Source: Pseudofrankia coriaricola
GTDB lineage: Bacteria; Actinomycetota; Actinomycetes; Frankiales; Frankiaceae
NCBI RefSeq assembly: GCF_001854805.1
Contig: NZ_MBLO01000235.1
Coordinates: 1-64,000 of the forward strand
Length of the DNA stretch: 64,000 nt
Direction: 5' to 3'
The notes below the pieces were generated by a model, which was not told the DNA's origin, searched no databases, and saw nothing but the letters and a program-made list of their open reading frames with translations. The translations under genes were made by a program, and so were the position numbers. Below are positions 56,739 through 64,000 of the stretch, in pieces (the stretch's first letter is position 1; each line of letters opens with the position of its first letter).

Positions 56739-57071
56739 ATGACCGAACCCGCGTTCTTCATCCTGACCGCGCTGGTGGGTGCGCCGTGTCACGGCTACGG
56801 CATCGTCGCCGAGGTCCGCGAGCTCTCCCAGGGCAGGGTGCATCTCAAGGTCGGAACGCTCTACGGGGTGCTGGATCGCCTCGTCGCCGACGGCCTGGTC
56901 GGGCTGGATCGGGAAGAGATCCAACAGGGCAGGCTGCGTCGGTACTACCGGCTTACCGAGCAGGGAGCCGATGCCCTGGCCGCGGAGGTGGCGCGCCAGA
57001 CCGCCAACGCCGACGTCGCCTCGCGGCGGCTGCGCGCGCTGCGCGCCGCGAGCGCCGGCGGTTCCGCGTGA
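56739..57071 (+). CDS. PadR family transcriptional regulator
   Basis: A 110-residue winged-helix PadR protein, with LTALVGAPCHGYGIVAEVRE at the N terminus, KVGTLYGVLDRLVADGLVGL as recognition helix and turn, and RRYYRLTEQGADALAAEV as the wing and dimer helix. ATG 56739 is preferred; the earlier ATG at 56721 lies almost on the operator and would require a leaderless transcript. Its stop overlaps the start of the following membrane-protein gene (GTGA), so the two are translationally coupled. In this family such pairs often mean the regulator controls its membrane partner. Confidence 0.88.
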   Translation: MTEPAFFILTALVGAPCHGYGIVAEVRELSQGRVHLKVGTLYGVLDRLVADGLVGLDREEIQQGRLRRYYRLTEQGADALAAEVARQTANADVASRRLRALRAASAGGSA

Positions 57072-58165
57072 ACATGCTCGAACAGCGTTACCGCGCCGTC
57101 CTGAGGCTCCTGCCCCGTGCCTACCGGCAGGCGTGGGAGGACGACATGGTGGACACCTTCCTATCCGGTGTGCCGGAGTCCGACGATCCCGAGTTCGCCG
57201 AGATCGCGCGGCCGAGCTGGCCCGAGATCGCCAGTGTGGTCGCCCTGGCCGTGCGCCTGCGTCTCGACGCGGTCCGTTCCCACCTGGGCGGGGCGGGCGC
57301 CTCGCCCAGGGATCTGGTCTGGGGGGACGCGGTCCGGCTGATCGCTCTCGCCGGGCTGCTCGTCCACTCGGTGGCGGCGACGCTCGCCGTGGCGAACATG
57401 CTGTGGCTGAATGGGCGAATCCCCGGGCTCGCACCGCCCGATTTCGCCGTCGCGTTCGGTTTCCATACCGGCTGGCGCGACCTGTGGACCAGCGGGTTCG
57501 TCTGGATACCGGCCTTCGTCGCTCTCCTGCTCGGGTATCGACGGGTGGCTCAAGGCCTGGCCGTGGTCGCCGTCGTGCCCGCGCTGCTGAACGCCGTCGC
57601 GAACGTCTCGGCACTCATCGACAGCTCGCCGCCGGTCGCCGTCCAGGTAAGCGGGCTCGCCGCAGAGGTGCTGCTCAACACCGCGTCTGTGTTTGCCGTG
57701 CTCGCCGGTTTTCATCGCGACGCCCCGCTGGTCCGGCGCCCCGCGTGGTGGCTGGCCGCCTATGCGGCCCTCTTTGCCGGCATTCTTGGTGTGGAGGTCA
57801 CCAGCTTCCATGGCGGGCTCCCGCTCGACGATTCCTTCATCTACACCCTTCCGTTCCTGACTGCCGCCGTTGTCTGCCTCGGCGGCCACGCTCGCCGGTC
57901 GGCGAGCGAGGGCCCACCCTGGGCGCTGGCCCTCGCGATACTAGCTCCGGTGATGCTGGCTACCCAGACGACGACCGTGCTCGAAAACGACCTCCTGCCG
58001 CTCGGCACGACCCGCTCCACGCTGATGGCCCTGGCCCTGGCAAAGATCGTGGCCATTCTCCTCGTCACCGGGCCACTCGCGTTTCTCGCGGTGCGCTCAC
58101 TGCGTCGACGGCCACCGGCGCCCGCGGCGCCCGCCGTGCCGTCAGGACCGCCTGCGGCCCGATGA
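57068..58165 (+). CDS. polytopic membrane protein coupled to PadR
   Basis: A 365-residue protein. A cytoplasmic N terminus of 80 residues carries MLEQRYRAVLRLLPRAYRQA then WEDDMVDTFL, a pattern common to actinobacterial proteins encoded after PadR regulators. Eight or so hydrophobic helices follow (AVRLIALAGLLVHSVAATLA; FVWIPAFVALLLGYRRVAQG; IVAILLVTGPLAFLAVRS). No transport or enzymatic motif was recognised. GTG 57068 overlaps the PadR stop. The function is unknown; membrane stress or lipid homeostasis is a guess from the gene pairing. Confidence 0.8.
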   Translation: MNMLEQRYRAVLRLLPRAYRQAWEDDMVDTFLSGVPESDDPEFAEIARPSWPEIASVVALAVRLRLDAVRSHLGGAGASPRDLVWGDAVRLIALAGLLVHSVAATLAVANMLWLNGRIPGLAPPDFAVAFGFHTGWRDLWTSGFVWIPAFVALLLGYRRVAQGLAVVAVVPALLNAVANVSALIDSSPPVAVQVSGLAAEVLLNTASVFAVLAGFHRDAPLVRRPAWWLAAYAALFAGILGVEVTSFHGGLPLDDSFIYTLPFLTAAVVCLGGHARRSASEGPPWALALAILAPVMLATQTTTVLENDLLPLGTTRSTLMALALAKIVAILLVTGPLAFLAVRSLRRRPPAPAAPAVPSGPPAAR

Positions 58166-58360
58166 CCGGAACCCGATGACGGAGACTGAGCGCATGGCGT
58201 CGGCCCGGGTCCGGCCATGGCCTGTGGGGTGGATCTCGGCTTCCTAGGCGCCATAACCGATGAATGGATGGCTGCGGCCGGGGGCGCGGTTCTGTTCGGA
58301 GCCGGGACTCCGACGATCCCACCCGATCCGCGTGGTGTGGTTATCGCGTGCCGCTGGCGG

Positions 58361-59146
58361 TCAGGCGGTCGCCACGAACGTCCAGACATGGGAGTCCGGT
58401 GTGGGCGACAGCCCGGCCTGGTAGTCGGCGTGCACGGTGACGGCGGTGAAGCCGGCCTCCCGGAGCAGGGCGGCGAACCCGTCCAGGTCGTACCGCTGGA
58501 GGCTGAAGTTCTGCAGCTCGGTCTCGACCAGCCGGCCGTCGCGCCAGCGCTCGTAGCGCAGCCAGCTGCTCACGACGCCTTCCTCCGGCTGCGCCGGGGG
58601 AAGGGAGCTGAGCGTCAGCATCTCGTCGCCGAGCCACCAGTGCCGCAACGGCCCAGGGCTGGTGGACTGTTCGAGCGGCTCGACGTCGACGATCAGCCGC
58701 CCGCCCGGCCGCAGGCTTTCCCGGAGGTTGCGCAAGGCCTGGGCGGCGCGCTCACGGCCGGTCACCAATGCGAACGACCCGGTCGGGATCACGACCGCGG
58801 CAAAGGCGGCCGGTTCCTGAAAGGTCACCAGGTCGGCCTCGAACAACACGGGGTCCAGCCCGTGGGCGGCGCAGTTGTCGCGGCAGATCGTGAGCATGGC
58901 GGGCGAGGGGTCGAACCCGCGTACCCGGAATCCCGCCTGCAGCAGGGGAATGAGTATCCGGCCGGTCCCGACCGCCGGTTCCAGGATTTCGCCGGAAGTC
59001 CCGGCCAGCAGGTCCCGGTAGAACTCGACATCGCCAGAGGACGTCCCGACGGGCTTGTCGAGCTGGTAGACCAGCGAACAGAGCGGACCGTAGTCCGAGG
59101 AAGTCCTGGACGACCTGTCCACCCGCTCCGGTTCTCCCGTCGTCAT
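58361..59146 (-). CDS. class I SAM-dependent methyltransferase
   Basis: A 261-residue methyltransferase. Motif I is ILEPAVGTGRILIPLLQAGF, the acidic residue after strand 2 lies in RVRGFDPSPAMLTICRDNCA, and the motif IV region reads FAAVVIPTGSFALV. The C-terminal half (YERWRDGRLVETELQNFSLQ; LLREAGFTAVTVHADYQ) fits the small-molecule methyltransferase group. The acceptor is unknown. Its ATG overlaps the stop codon of the phosphotransferase-like gene in that gene's corrected frame (ATGA), so the two form an operon and may act on the same compound. Confidence 0.88.
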   Translation of the reverse strand: MTTGEPERVDRSSRTSSDYGPLCSLVYQLDKPVGTSSGDVEFYRDLLAGTSGEILEPAVGTGRILIPLLQAGFRVRGFDPSPAMLTICRDNCAAHGLDPVLFEADLVTFQEPAAFAAVVIPTGSFALVTGRERAAQALRNLRESLRPGGRLIVDVEPLEQSTSPGPLRHWWLGDEMLTLSSLPPAQPEEGVVSSWLRYERWRDGRLVETELQNFSLQRYDLDGFAALLREAGFTAVTVHADYQAGLSPTPDSHVWTFVATA

Positions 59147-60425
59147 GCTTCGGCGGCGGCGCTGGTGGCGGCGGCGCTGGTGGTGGCGACGGCGGAGGCC
59201 TCGCGCAGCGCGGCACGGACGGTCGCGGCCGGGTCACCGGCGTGGTAGATGCGCTCGCTGGGCTCGATGTTGTCCAGGAACTCCTGGTACCTGACCGCGT
59301 AGGAGAGCTGGCCGAGGGGCGCGGCGACGGCCAGCGCGCGGGCCGGGTCGCTGCCGGGCATGCGGTCTTCCACGCCGTCACCCACGTGTCGGCGGCGTAC
59401 GCCGCCGACACGTGGTCGGTCAGGAAGTCGCGGAGACGCAGGCCGTCGAGGACCGGATTGCCCACATGACTGTCGGCGAAGTCGAGGATCGTCGTGCGCC
59501 GCCCGTCCGATCTCCAGTTCCCCGGGTGCAGGTCGCCGTGGACGAGGGTGTCCGGCAGCCCGCAGGCGGCCAGCTCCGCCATCAGGCCGGGCAGGCGTCC
59601 GGCGAGGTCGCGGGCGGCGGTGAGATCGTCCGGGCCGAGCTCGCCGCCCGTCTCACCGTCGAGCAGCTTCGCGACCTGCTCGACCAGCGTGGGCATGGTC
59701 CGGTCCGGCAGGCCGCGGGGCAGCGCCGCGGGGTCGCGGGCCAGCACCGCCTGGGCGGCCACCAGCTGGCCGACGGCCGCGCGGATGGCGGCCGGTGACG
59801 CCTCCCACCTGTCGGTGCCGGGCGCGTGTTCCAGCAGCATGCGGCCGGCGGCGGGGTCCGCCGCGATCACGCGCGGTACCAGCTCGGGGTCCACCCGTCC
59901 GAAGGCGCCGATCACGGCGGCCTCCGGGGCGGCGAACGGGGGAGTGGTCTTCAGCCAGGCCGGCCCCCGCGCGGTCGGGAACCGGAACAGCCCCGCCAGG
60001 TTCCAGGTCTTGACCTGCTCCGCCGGCCCGCCCGCCGGTCGGCCAGCGGTAGCCAGCGCCACCCGCGCCCGGTCCAGGATCTCGGCGAGGCCGTCGGGCG
60101 TCGCCCAGCTCGCCCGCGACGCGACGTGCCCGGCCAGCTCGTCCTGGTCGCCTGGCTGGTCGCCGGGCCAGGGCGTGAGCCGCCGGGTATTCGGCCGGCC
60201 GAAGGCTTCGACGTGGTAGCGGACATGTCCATGGCGGGCACCGTCACCGCCGTCGACGCCTGGCAGGCGCAGCACCAGCACCGGCGCGCCGAGCTCCTGG
60301 CGCAGCCGGGCGACGACCGGTTCGACGTCGGCCCACCACGGGGTGTCCGCCGGAAAGGGACCGCAGGTCCCGAGGCAGTCGTCGCCCGCGGTCACCACCG
60401 CGCTGAACGTCCGGCCTCGCGTCAC
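59143..60425 (-). CDS. aminoglycoside phosphotransferase family protein, frameshifted
   Basis: An APH/choline-kinase-fold protein of about 425 residues. The catalytic loop is LVHGDLHPGNWRSD (HGDLHxGN) and the metal motif is TILDFADSHVGNP. The original frame runs correctly through DFLTDHVSAAYAADTWVTAW and then diverges near 59358, while another frame continues with MPGSDPARALAVAAPLGQLS, then RYQEFLDNIEPSERIYH, exactly the expected tail. One missing base in a CCGG run explains it; this is either a real mutation or a sequence error. A perfect 34-base palindrome at 59382-59415 lies just upstream of the shift. The corrected stop overlaps the methyltransferase start (ATGA). The substrate is unknown and need not be an antibiotic. 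Confidence 0.75.
59382..59415. repeat. perfect 34-base palindrome inside the phosphotransferase gene
   Basis: The arm CCACGTGTCGGCGGCGT is followed directly by its exact complement, with no loop. It encodes part of HVSAAYAADTW. Such cruciform-forming sequence is mutagenic, and the probable frameshift lies about 20 bases further along the gene. Confidence 0.9.
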
Positions 60426-60583
60426 CTGGCCAGTGTCGAGGGTCGATGGTCACCCGGCAAAGCATTTTGCCGTTCCATCCCACCTGACGTATGCAGAAAG
60501 ATGCCTGCATAATCGGCGGAACCGCGGGCCGCCCGGGCGCCTCGCTTCCCGGAAGCCGACGCTCGGTGGGGACGGGAGACCGC

Positions 60584-61156
60584 ATGATCCGACAGGGCTG
60601 TCCACGGTGGTTGGCGCTCGCTGTGCCGCTGGTAGCGCTGTTCGTCGCGACCACGGCCGCGGGCTGCGGAGGTGGCGTTTCGGCCATCCCGACGTCCGGG
60701 CAGGACACACCAACCGGTTCAGGTGGGCCGTTCTCAACACGGCTTGTGGTGCCGGACGCGCCGATCGTCCAGGGAACGACCGTCGAGGCGCGTCTCGAGG
60801 TGACAAACCATACTGGCGAGCCACGCGACCTCGCGCCGCCGGGCACGTGCAAGCAGAAATGGGGCCTCGGCCTGCGGGGCGCCACCGCCGAGGCGGCGCC
60901 GTACGTCACCCTCCTCTGCGAACGGGGGCCCCTCGTCATCCCAGCGGGCACCACCAGGTTCCCGCTCAGCATCCGCGCGAGTTACACGGCCTGTTCCCAG
61001 AGCACCCCCGCACCCACCGCGAACCCCTCCTCCCCGCTCTGCGGGCCGGGCAACACCATGCCGCTACTCCCCGCCGGCGACTACGAAGCCCGCGTATACG
61101 GCCTCTCCGGCATCCCCGAACCCGCCCCGGTCACCGTCCATCTCGTGCCCCGCTGA
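60584..61156 (+). CDS. secreted lipoprotein of unknown function
   Basis: A 190-residue exported protein. The N terminus has a basic start (MIRQGCPRW), a hydrophobic core (LALAVPLVALFVATTAAGC) and a lipobox ending AAGC near residue 26. The mature part reads like one immunoglobulin-like or Intracellular-proteinase-inhibitor-type domain (VVPDAPIVQGTTVEARLEVT, NHTGEPRDL; YEARVYGLSG). Four cysteines in the mature part could form two disulfides. ATG 60584 has GGGAGA upstream; the frame extending to 60491 adds no homology. The function is unknown. It is divergent from the phosphotransferase gene. Confidence 0.75.
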   Translation: MIRQGCPRWLALAVPLVALFVATTAAGCGGGVSAIPTSGQDTPTGSGGPFSTRLVVPDAPIVQGTTVEARLEVTNHTGEPRDLAPPGTCKQKWGLGLRGATAEAAPYVTLLCERGPLVIPAGTTRFPLSIRASYTACSQSTPAPTANPSSPLCGPGNTMPLLPAGDYEARVYGLSGIPEPAPVTVHLVPR

Positions 61157-61835
61157 CCATCGGAGCGCCGGAGGAAATGCTGGTGACCGGCGGCCGGGGC
61201 GGCGCGGCAATCCCGTCAGACCACCACCGGTCCCATGATCCGGTGAAATGTTCAGTGCCAGAGCGAGGAAGGCTAGTTGCTCGACTGATCGGCGTGATGT
61301 GGGTGCTGCCTCGGGCGATGTGTGCCCGGTCGACGGGTAGAGCGGAGCGGCGGCTCGGTTGCTTCTCTCCCTCGTCGTGGCAGGTGCCCGGGGGATTTCG
61401 GGCGTCGTGTCAGACGCCAGGGGCGCGAAACGGTGCTGGTTGTGACTCTGATGTCGGACAGGATGAGCTCGCGGCCGCGCGAGCGCCCGGTCGGCGCTCC
61501 GACTGAGTCCGGGCCGGGCTCCAGGCGGGGTTGGCTCTGCGATCGCCAAGGCGTTCCCCGGGTGATTGCGTTCTTGCGTGCCAGAGCGAGGAAACGAAAT
61601 TACTCAGTTCTCGCCCAAGAGGCATGCGATGCGAGGCGCGTAACGGTCCGCCTGTCAGGATGTCTCACTTAGGGAGATCTTGATGCATGCGAGCGAGAGG
61701 CCGGCGGCCTTGGCGATTTCCGGGATGGTATGGGTGAACGCCGACAGGCCTTGGTTTCGCCCCCGCCGGTCGACGATGCCGGCCGGTACGAGCCGGTCAC
61801 ACCGGCCGGTTGGTCCTGCGTCAGGGGGTCGTGTC
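61157..61835. other. 679-base stretch without a supported gene
   Basis: No intact gene is visible. A 16-base direct repeat (GTGCCAGAGCGAGGAA) occurs at 61255 and 61578. A minus-strand frame near 61675-61790 reads HTIPEIAKAAGLSLACIKIS, which resembles the helix-turn-helix tail of a resolvase, so recombinase debris is possible but weakly supported. Confidence 0.45.
61255..61593 (+). repeat. 16-base direct repeat pair
   Basis: GTGCCAGAGCGAGGAA occurs at 61255-61270 and 61578-61593, with the intervening 307 bases non-coding. This could be a duplicated target or a remnant of an excised element. No terminal inverted repeats were found beside it. Confidence 0.6.
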
Positions 61836-62729
61836 TTACGGGTGGTCGGTCCGGTAGGTGAGCCAGGTCCGTCCGGCCGCGGCGGCGCGGGCGCGGTGCG
61901 GACGCTGGTCCTTCGGTCCGAGCCGGGCCTTGTACTCGCGGAACAGTGACCACAACGCGGCCAGGCCGGCGACCGCGTTCGGCGGGGCGGTCTCCCATGC
62001 GGGCATTTCGGCGACGAGAGCCTCGGCCCGGGCCGGGGAATGTCCGGCTTCGATGAGGCGTGGGACGACCATCGCGGCGTCGATCCACGGTGCGCCCTGG
62101 CAGGCGAACGCCCAGTCGAGGATCTGCGGGCCGTCCGCGGTCATGCGGATGTTGCCCGAGTGCAGGTCGTAGTGGAGCAGGCTGTCGCCGTCGAAGGCGT
62201 CGGCGGGCAGCGCGTTGAGGGCGGCGGCGTAGAGGTCCAGGTCGGGGACGTCCAGGTCGGTTCGGCCGAGAAGACGGTGCGCCTTCTCGAACAGGCCGTC
62301 GATGCGGCTCGTGACGGGCGGTGCCTCGGGCCACGTGCAGGATGTCATGACCTTGCCCAGGCCGCGGAGCAGGTCACCGATGGCGGGCAGGTCCGGCGAG
62401 CCGGGGTGGAGGTCGGCTGACCGCCCGTCGAGGAAGGGGAACGCCAGCAGGACCCAGCCGTCGAGTTCGGCTGTCCACAGCAGCCGTGGCGCGGGTACGC
62501 CGCGCGGCAGATGTCCGTTGGCGTCTCGTTCGGTGAGATAGAGGCTGGCCGCGGGGCTGTCGAGGTCGACACCCTTGAGGAAGACGTCGCCGCTATGGCA
62601 GCCGTGGAGGTGGCAGGCCAGGCCCGGCATGAGCCCGCCCGGGATGTCCTCGACCATGTCCGGGCCGAACACGGCTTCGGTCGCGGCGTGGACCGAGTCC
62701 GGGAGATCGTTCCAGGTCGCCCGCAGCAC
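61836..62729 (-). CDS. phosphotransferase family protein (APH fold)
   Basis: A 297-residue kinase-like protein. The catalytic loop reads LLHYDLHSGNIRM (H-x-D-LH-x-GN) and the metal aspartate appears in QILDWAFACQGAPWIDAAM. The N lobe shows SGDVFLKGVDLD with the candidate ATP lysine. It would phosphorylate a small hydroxyl compound; resistance need not be its role. GTG 62729 follows GGGAGGTC by about eight bases. It begins two bases after the stop of the Cys-tailed upstream gene, so they are co-transcribed under the promoter with the triple palindrome at 63355-63420. Similar gene pairs seem common in Streptomyces relatives (from memory). Confidence 0.87.
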   Translation of the reverse strand: MLRATWNDLPDSVHAATEAVFGPDMVEDIPGGLMPGLACHLHGCHSGDVFLKGVDLDSPAASLYLTERDANGHLPRGVPAPRLLWTAELDGWVLLAFPFLDGRSADLHPGSPDLPAIGDLLRGLGKVMTSCTWPEAPPVTSRIDGLFEKAHRLLGRTDLDVPDLDLYAAALNALPADAFDGDSLLHYDLHSGNIRMTADGPQILDWAFACQGAPWIDAAMVVPRLIEAGHSPARAEALVAEMPAWETAPPNAVAGLAALWSLFREYKARLGPKDQRPHRARAAAAGRTWLTYRTDHP

Positions 62730-62730
62730 G

Positions 62731-63195
62731 TCAGACCTCCCTGGGGTCGTCGTGGCAGCCCTGGTAGCACTGCGAGCATTTGCCGTTGCAGTCGGCTGCG
62801 TGGCCCCACAGGTCCGCGTCGACCTCGTATCCGGCCTGCCGCATCGCGACCACGGTAGTGCCCAGCGCGCAGACGTTGACCGGCCTGTCGCGCGCCGGGT
62901 CGTCGTCCGGGACATGATCCAGGAACCGGCCCGCGGCCCGCTGGCAGAAATCGGCGTAGTCACGGGTGTACATGAGAGCGATGTGCCATCCGTAGTCGAT
63001 GGTCCGTGACGGGCGGAGCGGGATGGCACTGGTGGCGGCCGTCGCGAGGAACGCGAACGTCTGGTCGACGACCCGTTCGGCCATGTCGGCCAGGTCCGGG
63101 TGGTCGGTGGCGAGCCGGGTCGTCAGCCGGGCGAATAGACCTGGATCGATCAGATCGCGGCCCGTGCGAGGTGGGGAAAGCGCAAGGGTTGACAC
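62731..63195 (-). CDS. GRDP-like (glycine-rich-domain-type) protein with Cys-rich tail
   Basis: A 154-residue small protein. The central part YGWHIALMYTRDYADFCQRA, then GRFLDHVPDD, follows the GRDP/DUF1399 pattern of W-H---L-T--Y--FC---G-F--H-P. The C terminus contains DCNGKCSQCYQGCHDD, four cysteines spaced C-x3-C-x2-C-x3-C plus a histidine, a plausible zinc or iron-sulfur site. No enzyme activity is known for this type. GTG 63195 has a near-perfect AAGGAGG ribosome site. It is first in a two-gene operon with the phosphotransferase and is divergent from the GntR gene, whose operators lie in between. Confidence 0.75.
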   Translation of the reverse strand: MSTLALSPPRTGRDLIDPGLFARLTTRLATDHPDLADMAERVVDQTFAFLATAATSAIPLRPSRTIDYGWHIALMYTRDYADFCQRAAGRFLDHVPDDDPARDRPVNVCALGTTVVAMRQAGYEVDADLWGHAADCNGKCSQCYQGCHDDPREV

Positions 63196-63354
63196 GAGGC
63201 CTCCTTGAGGATTCGCGCCTGGGCCGGGCCGTTGTTCACCCGGGTGGGCGCGGGCGTGTGGAACGGGGTGCGGGTGGCCAGGTCAGCAGCGGTCGATGCC
63301 GACATAGGTCGGATCAAAACGCTTGTCTGAGTGTTCGAACGCCGGCCGTTCAGT

Positions 63355-63420
63355 CCTTCCTAGGAAGGTGCCGCAACGGTGACACAATCTTCCTAGGAAG
63401 GTCAAGGCCTTCCTAGGAAG
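63355..63420. promoter_or_regulatory. three-copy GntR operator array
   Basis: The palindrome CTTCCTAGGAAG occurs at 63356-63367, 63389-63400 and 63409-63420; the first copy extends to 14 bases (CCTTCCTAGGAAGG). Centres are 33 and 20 bases apart. The array lies between the divergent GRDP-like and GntR genes, 18 bases before the GntR start, and is probably bound by the GntR product. Confidence 0.85.
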
Positions 63421-63437
63421 CATTTAGACTCGGGTCT

Positions 63438-64000
63438 GTGACCAGCGGCAACCGAGGAGCGTCGGATCGCATCGCGGCCGAACTCCGCGAGCAGATCAAC
63501 TCCGGTGCTCTGCGTCCAGGTGCCGCGCTCCCGTCGACCGCTGAACTGGCCCGGCGCTACGGAGTCGCCTCGGAGACCGCCCGCTTGGCCGTTGCGCGGC
63601 TAAAGGAGCAGGGACTCCTGATCGGCCGCGCCGGCGCCGGTGTGTACGTCCGGCCTCGGCCGCCCCTGCGCCGGCTCGGCATCGATCGATACGACAAGGC
63701 GAAGTGGCGTGACGCGGACGTTGTGGCCTTCGCGGCTGATCGCGAGGCCTCCGGGCGATCGTGGGAGCCCTCCGACCAGACGCAGACGGTGAGCCGGATT
63801 CCGGCGCCCGACAGGGTCGCTGCCGCCCTCGGTCTACCGTCGGGCGCCGATGTGTACGAGCGCGCCCGGATAGTGCGCGAACAGGGCGAACCCACCCACA
63901 CGCTCACCAGCTACTACCGGCTCGAGCACGTGGAGGGGACGCGCCTGGTCAACGCGACCGCCGGACCGGCTGGACCAGGCGGGGGGTTCCGGGTCCTGTA
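63438..64000 (+). CDS. GntR family regulator, HutC/UTRA-type, partial at window edge
   Basis: The frame is open from GTG 63438 to the window end. The N terminus is a GntR winged helix (RIAAELREQINSGALRPGAA; LARRYGVASETARLAVARLK; GRAGAGVYVRPRPPL). The remaining visible residues (GADVYERARIVREQGEPTHT, then LTSYYRLEHVEGTRL) match the start of a UTRA ligand domain, as in HutC-type regulators. It is not an FCD regulator like the two at the left end of the window. The start directly follows the operator array, suggesting autoregulation together with the divergent GRDP/phosphotransferase operon. The C terminus lies outside the window. Confidence 0.87.
   Translation, partial: MTSGNRGASDRIAAELREQINSGALRPGAALPSTAELARRYGVASETARLAVARLKEQGLLIGRAGAGVYVRPRPPLRRLGIDRYDKAKWRDADVVAFAADREASGRSWEPSDQTQTVSRIPAPDRVAAALGLPSGADVYERARIVREQGEPTHTLTSYYRLEHVEGTRLVNATAGPAGPGGGFRVL

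Noticed and set aside
58752-59359. continuation of the APH-like frame to 58752
   Set aside because: After the frameshift this frame becomes Ser/Pro/Thr-rich, overlaps the methyltransferase gene and loses homology; the other frame carries the expected tail.
61669-61836. resolvase C-terminal helix-turn-helix
   Set aside because: TIPEIAKAAGLSLACIKIS looks suggestive, but only about 30 residues fit and no recombinase domain is nearby.

Overview
This window is high-GC actinobacterial DNA with GTG starts, Shine-Dalgarno sites of the GGAGG type and dense GC-driven antisense reading frames. Gene content (F420-type luciferase-like oxidoreductase, NDMA-type alcohol dehydrogenase, cytochrome P450, PAPS sulfotransferase-like protein, several 14-helix MFS exporters, very large multidomain signalling proteins) suits a soil or plant-associated actinomycete; a Frankia-like lineage is my best guess, inferred from style and not proven. 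No rRNA, no complete tRNA, no CRISPR array and no replication origin were seen.

Layout. 342-4518: minus-strand catabolic and regulatory cluster (NDMA-type alcohol dehydrogenase, two paralogous GntR/FCD regulators, an F420 LLM oxidoreductase). 4690-7501: an IS110 relic, then a TetR/MFS divergent pair with a clear palindromic operator. 7755-13097: a 1,780-residue Ser/Thr kinase - ATPase - helical repeat - GAF - GGDEF protein. 13773-17678: a ribose-type ABC transporter operon. 18125-24540: a mobile-element graveyard containing ISAs1, IS3, IS6, Tn554-like and large serine recombinase remains. It includes a decapitated acyl-CoA synthetase and ends on a tRNA 3' half. 24542-30431: a lipid or xenobiotic cluster (TesB thioesterase and VOC protein divergent from an NAD-dependent epimerase, a sulfotransferase, a DUF1214-like protein and a nitroreductase).

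31559-38143 is the most striking locus: one 2,194-residue protein with an N-terminal TIR domain, a caspase-like domain that has lost its catalytic His/Cys pair, a helical region, a complete HSP90-type ATPase and about 14 degenerate C-terminal winged-helix-like repeats. It looks like a self-contained biological-conflict (immunity or suicide) protein.

38201-52971: SMP-30 protein, DHA2 exporter with MarR regulator, YhgE-like membrane protein, LtrA, TetR/P450 pair, TetR/MFS pair, GAF-EAL phosphodiesterase and a RibD/DHFR-like reductase. 53094-64000: MBL-fold hydrolase, LysR regulator, an AT-richer surface or secreted protein, PadR with a membrane partner, a frameshifted aminoglycoside-phosphotransferase-like gene coupled to a methyltransferase, a lipoprotein, and finally a GntR-controlled pair (GRDP-like Cys-tailed protein plus phosphotransferase). 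The shared divergent promoter of that last module carries three copies of one palindrome; the GntR gene runs off the right edge.

Many regulator genes sit next to a visible palindrome (TetR 5862, TetR 46792/46825, MarR 39864, PadR 56705, GntR 63355-63420), so the local regulatory logic is unusually readable. Two c-di-GMP enzymes of opposite predicted activity (GGDEF in the kinase fusion, EAL at 50884) lie in the same window.
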